Shown one piece after another: positions 6,941-8,380 of a stretch of 8,380 bases of DNA. Position 1 is the first letter of the stretch, and every line of letters begins with the position of its first letter. The translations under genes and the position numbers were made by a program. Location of the stretch: contig JAUXBD010000034.1 in the NCBI GenBank assembly GCA_030619585.1, positions 1 to 8,380 of the forward strand. The letters are read 5' to 3'. The notes under the pieces were generated by a model. That model made no database searches, was not told the DNA's origin, and worked only from the letters and a program-made list of their open reading frames with translations. This DNA comes from Desulfobacteraceae bacterium. Lineage in GTDB: Bacteria > Desulfobacterota > Desulfobacteria > Desulfobacterales > SURF-7.

Positions 6941-7063
6941 TTATATTGTTTTGACAAAGTCCTGTATTGCCCGATTCACCTCATCTGGCTTTTACAAATG
7001 GGAAAAGTGACCTGCCTCTTTAATGGTTATAATGTATCGCTTGTATGCAATACCCTCCACACT
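6941..7063 (-). pseudogene. Remnant of an alpha/beta-hydrolase C-terminus
   Basis: Read on the minus strand, the stop-to-stop frame contains IKEAGHFSHL, then a TAA stop (6992-6994), then KPDEVNRAIQDFVKTI and the terminal TAA at 6941-6943. This is the typical C-terminal end of alpha/beta-hydrolase-fold enzymes: the catalytic-His segment GHF.HLEKP.EVN.AI..F. The stop lies exactly where the family usually has Glu, so one GAA to TAA change explains it. The frame also meets a TAA at 7064-7066, and nothing upstream resembles the rest of the fold (no G-x-S-x-G nucleophile elbow). Only about 40 codons remain, so the gene is dead. Similarity is recognised by eye. Confidence 0.68.
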
Positions 7064-7066
7064 TTA

Positions 7067-7210
7067 TTTATTTAAATTACAATATATTAACACAAATGAG
7101 TCAATATAGGCTGCCATAGTTGTCTGAAAAAACCTACTCCATGCCATTTTTATTTGAGATATCATAAGTAAATAAACTATAATTTCAGATAGTTAAACAT
7201 TTAGCTTTTT
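7067..7210. other. AT-rich non-coding stretch before the second sigma-54-like element
   Basis: No supported gene is present. The only notable structure is an inverted repeat, AACTAT (7175-7180) and ATAGTT (7189-7194), with an eight-base spacer, ending 16 bp before the -24 box at 7211. It could be a regulator site but is short enough to be chance. Confidence 0.3.
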
Positions 7211-7226
7211 TGGCATATCAATTGCT
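7211..7226 (+). promoter_or_regulatory. Sigma-54-like (-24/-12) promoter
   Basis: TGGCAT (7211-7216), a five-base spacer ATCAA and TTGCT (7222-7226) fit TGGCAC-N5-TTGCW with one departure (T for C at the last base of the -24 box). The essential GG and GC are kept and correctly spaced, and a T-run precedes the -24 box. Transcription would start near 7237, giving a leader of about 130 bases before the acidic secreted protein. A weak sigma-70 -10 (TATGAT, 7256-7261) nearby has no matching -35. Confidence 0.6.
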
Positions 7227-7367
7227 GTATTGTGATGGCAAATCGGTTACCCTGTTATGATACAGAGCGGACCAAAGTGGAAAATATAAGTGATACTGGC
7301 TGTGAGAAACACTCCGGTCATATCTGTTTTTATTTAATCTTAACATAATTAAGAAAGGAGATTTGTG

Positions 7368-7628
7368 ATGAAAAAAAGAGTATTTGGTGTGGTTATGGTC
7401 GTTTTGTTTCTTGCCGGTGGGATTGCTTTTGCAGAAACTGCTGATAAAACAGCCTCTGCTGAACAAGATACGACAGCAGTTGAAATGACAACTTCCATGG
7501 AGCCTGAAGGTTATTCTGAAGAAACAAAAGTAAATCCCGCTACTGAAGAGATAGATAAGGCTGTACTTCCAGAAAAAAGCGATACTGCTCCCCAGGATAT
7601 ACTAGAGGATGTACCCGCATCAAAATAA
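7368..7628 (+). CDS. Small acidic secreted protein, function unknown
   Basis: An 86-residue protein with a textbook Sec signal peptide: basic MKKR, a hydrophobic core, and AFA at residues 20-22 before Glu23. The mature part is about 64 residues, rich in Glu, Asp, Thr, Ala and Pro (17 acidic against 5 Lys, no Arg, Cys or Trp), and is probably disordered. ATG 7368 is chosen because AGGAG (7356-7360) lies seven bases upstream; the adjoining GTG at 7365 would be only four bases away. The gene has its own sigma-54-like promoter at 7211 and is followed by a stem-loop at 7652. It may be a periplasmic or exported protein, but no family is recognised and no function is assigned. Confidence 0.82.
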   Translation: MKKRVFGVVMVVLFLAGGIAFAETADKTASAEQDTTAVEMTTSMEPEGYSEETKVNPATEEIDKAVLPEKSDTAPQDILEDVPASK

Positions 7629-7651
7629 AAAAAGCCCATCCAATCTAACAT

Positions 7652-7695
7652 AAGAAGCGGGGCTAATCATAGCCCTGCTTCTTGGTCAACTTTTT
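7652..7695. terminator. Strong stem-loop, probable transcription terminator
   Basis: AAGAAGCGGGGCTA (7652-7665) pairs with TAGCCCTGCTTCTT (7670-7683) over 14 base pairs including one G-U, with a four-base ATCA loop. A T5 tract follows at 7691-7695, seven bases after the stem, so plus-strand termination of the acidic-protein gene is plausible though not ideal. On the minus strand the matching U-tract comes from the A-run at 7627-7633, about 18 bases away. It also begins two bases after the stop of the tentative minus-strand ORF, so it could serve both directions. Confidence 0.65.
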
Positions 7696-7856
7696 ACAGA
7701 TCTGTCTATAAACCATTTCAAAATCTCTCCTTTTGCCCATGTTTCGGGAACTACATATTCTGTAACCAGCATTTCTCTCGGACTAAGCTGTTTATTGACA
7801 ACAGCTATAATAGCGCATATATCAGGATAGTTAATATGAATAATGGAATGCAGCAT
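7686..7856 (-). CDS. Tentative small ORF or truncated gene, minus strand
   Basis: A 56-codon frame from ATG 7856 to TGA 7686, too short to stand out by length. The translation has a natural composition, with a hydrophobic N-terminal part (MLHSIIHINYPDICAIIAVV) and a C-terminal part including EMLVTEYVVPETWAKGEIL and a final WFIDRSVKS. It resembles the end of a real protein, but I do not recognise the family. Supporting it, a stem-loop lies two bases beyond the stop and a neighbouring minus-strand gene remnant exists at 6941. Against it, there is no ribosome binding site, its 5' end overlaps the DUF362 gene, and a sigma-70-like promoter for that gene lies inside it. It may be a decayed 3' end or chance. 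Confidence 0.3.
   Translation of the reverse strand: MLHSIIHINYPDICAIIAVVNKQLSPREMLVTEYVVPETWAKGEILKWFIDRSVKS
7795..7823 (+). promoter_or_regulatory. Candidate sigma-70 promoter for the DUF362 gene
   Basis: TTGACA (7795-7800) is a perfect -35 box, followed after 17 bases by TATATC (7818-7823), a four-of-six -10 box. Transcription would begin around 7830. That leaves almost no leader for ATG 7836 but about 39 bases for ATG 7869, so it bears on the start choice. An isolated TATAAT at 7806-7811 has no suitable -35. Confidence 0.4.
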
Positions 7857-8380
7857 CAAAGGCAGGCTATGGGGACACCACGAGTAATTATAAGAAGTTG
7901 CAATGATTATGTATTAGATGAAATTTCAGGTATAATCAGGGAATCTGTTAAAGATCTGAATTTAAATATAAAGGGCAAAATATTTATAAAACCCAATGTG
8001 GTGGCTGCCGACAAACACTGCAGCCTGCATTCATTTACCCACCCGATGGTTACTGAAGCTATGGTTAGGATTTTAAGGGAACATACTCCTGACCAGATAA
8101 GTATAGGAGAGTCCAGTGGATATGGCAGCCCAACAAGAATGCATTTGAAAGAGGCCGGGTATTTTCACATGGCCCAAAAGACAGGGGTTGATCTTTTTGA
8201 TCTGGATGAGCGTGCCATGGTAAGAATACCTCTTGAAAAGGGTGTGTGGCACCGGGAGATACTGCTGTCAAAATATATTAAAGATGCGGATTTCAAAGTA
8301 TGGATGCCGAAACTCAAGTACCATGCTTTTGCATCAATCACCCATGCATTAAAACTGAATATCGGAATTTTGTCCCACAA
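7836..8380 (+). CDS. DUF362-family protein, N-terminal part (runs off window)
   Basis: An open frame of 181 codons continuing past the right edge. It shows the DUF362 pattern in order: KIFIKPNVV (48-56), FTHPMVTEAMVRIL (67-80), IGESSGYGS (90-98), EAGYFHMAQKTGVDLFDLDE (105-124), then WMPKLKYHAFASITHALKLNIG (155-176), matching the family's PKLK.H ... ALKN..G segment. DUF362 proteins are of uncertain function; many carry a C-terminal 4Fe-4S ferredoxin domain, which would lie outside this window. ATG 7836 has AGGA at 7824-7827, eight bases upstream. ATG 7869 has AAAGG at 7858-7862 and begins closer to where family similarity starts. The frame is open back to 7629 but has no earlier ATG, GTG or TTG. 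Family assignment is firm; start is uncertain by 11 residues. Confidence 0.88.
   Translation, partial: MNNGMQHQRQAMGTPRVIIRSCNDYVLDEISGIIRESVKDLNLNIKGKIFIKPNVVAADKHCSLHSFTHPMVTEAMVRILREHTPDQISIGESSGYGSPTRMHLKEAGYFHMAQKTGVDLFDLDERAMVRIPLEKGVWHREILLSKYIKDADFKVWMPKLKYHAFASITHALKLNIGILSH

Noticed and set aside
7064..7147. Minus-strand 27-codon frame upstream of, and in frame with, the hydrolase remnant.
   Set aside because: Its translation does not resemble the hydrolase fold and has no ribosome binding site, so I did not extend the pseudogene through it.
7256..7261. TATGAT as a sigma-70 -10 for the acidic protein gene.
   Set aside because: No acceptable -35 lies 16-18 bases upstream, and the -24/-12 element fits better.

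Overview
The window looks like chromosomal DNA from a Gram-negative, anaerobe-type bacterium, most likely in Desulfobacterota (Desulfobacterales-like). This is inferred from gene content, moderate GC, good -24/-12 promoters and the style of the proteins. It is not proven by any marker gene. No RNA genes, CRISPR arrays or complete mobile elements are visible.

Positions 91-3772 hold a plus-strand membrane-quality-control or membrane-microdomain cluster: a long NfeD protein with an N-terminal ClpP-class serine protease domain, a short NfeD protein, a FloA-type flotillin-like SPFH protein, and a single-pass protein with a low-complexity Lys/Pro linker and a compact conserved-looking C-terminal motif. 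The two NfeD genes are separated by 195 bp carrying a degenerate inverted repeat of the GATAAACGCA(G/T)AT type. The last three genes are closely packed.

Positions 3819-6367 hold two CPA2-type monovalent cation:proton antiporter proteins in tandem, overlapping by 4 bp (ATGA). Neither has a cytosolic nucleotide-binding (RCK/TrkA) domain. They start 46 bp after the flotillin cluster on the same strand and may share its transcript.

From about 6370 to 7840 the DNA becomes more AT-rich and sparsely coding. It contains two small envelope-protein genes: a 68-residue single-pass membrane protein and an 86-residue acidic secreted protein. Each has a sigma-54 (-24/-12) promoter-like element upstream: a consensus one at 6665-6680 and a near-consensus one at 7211-7226. 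Between them is a minus-strand remnant of an alpha/beta-hydrolase C-terminus, broken by an in-frame stop (6941-7063). After the acidic protein come a strong stem-loop and an uncertain minus-strand small ORF (7686-7856).

From 7836 (or 7869) to the right edge runs the N-terminal part of a DUF362-family protein, cut off by the window end. I see no clearly new defence or mobile system. The points most worth following are the paired sigma-54-type promoters on small envelope-protein genes, the NfeD/FloA/WSEIL-motif cluster, and the decayed minus-strand genes between them.
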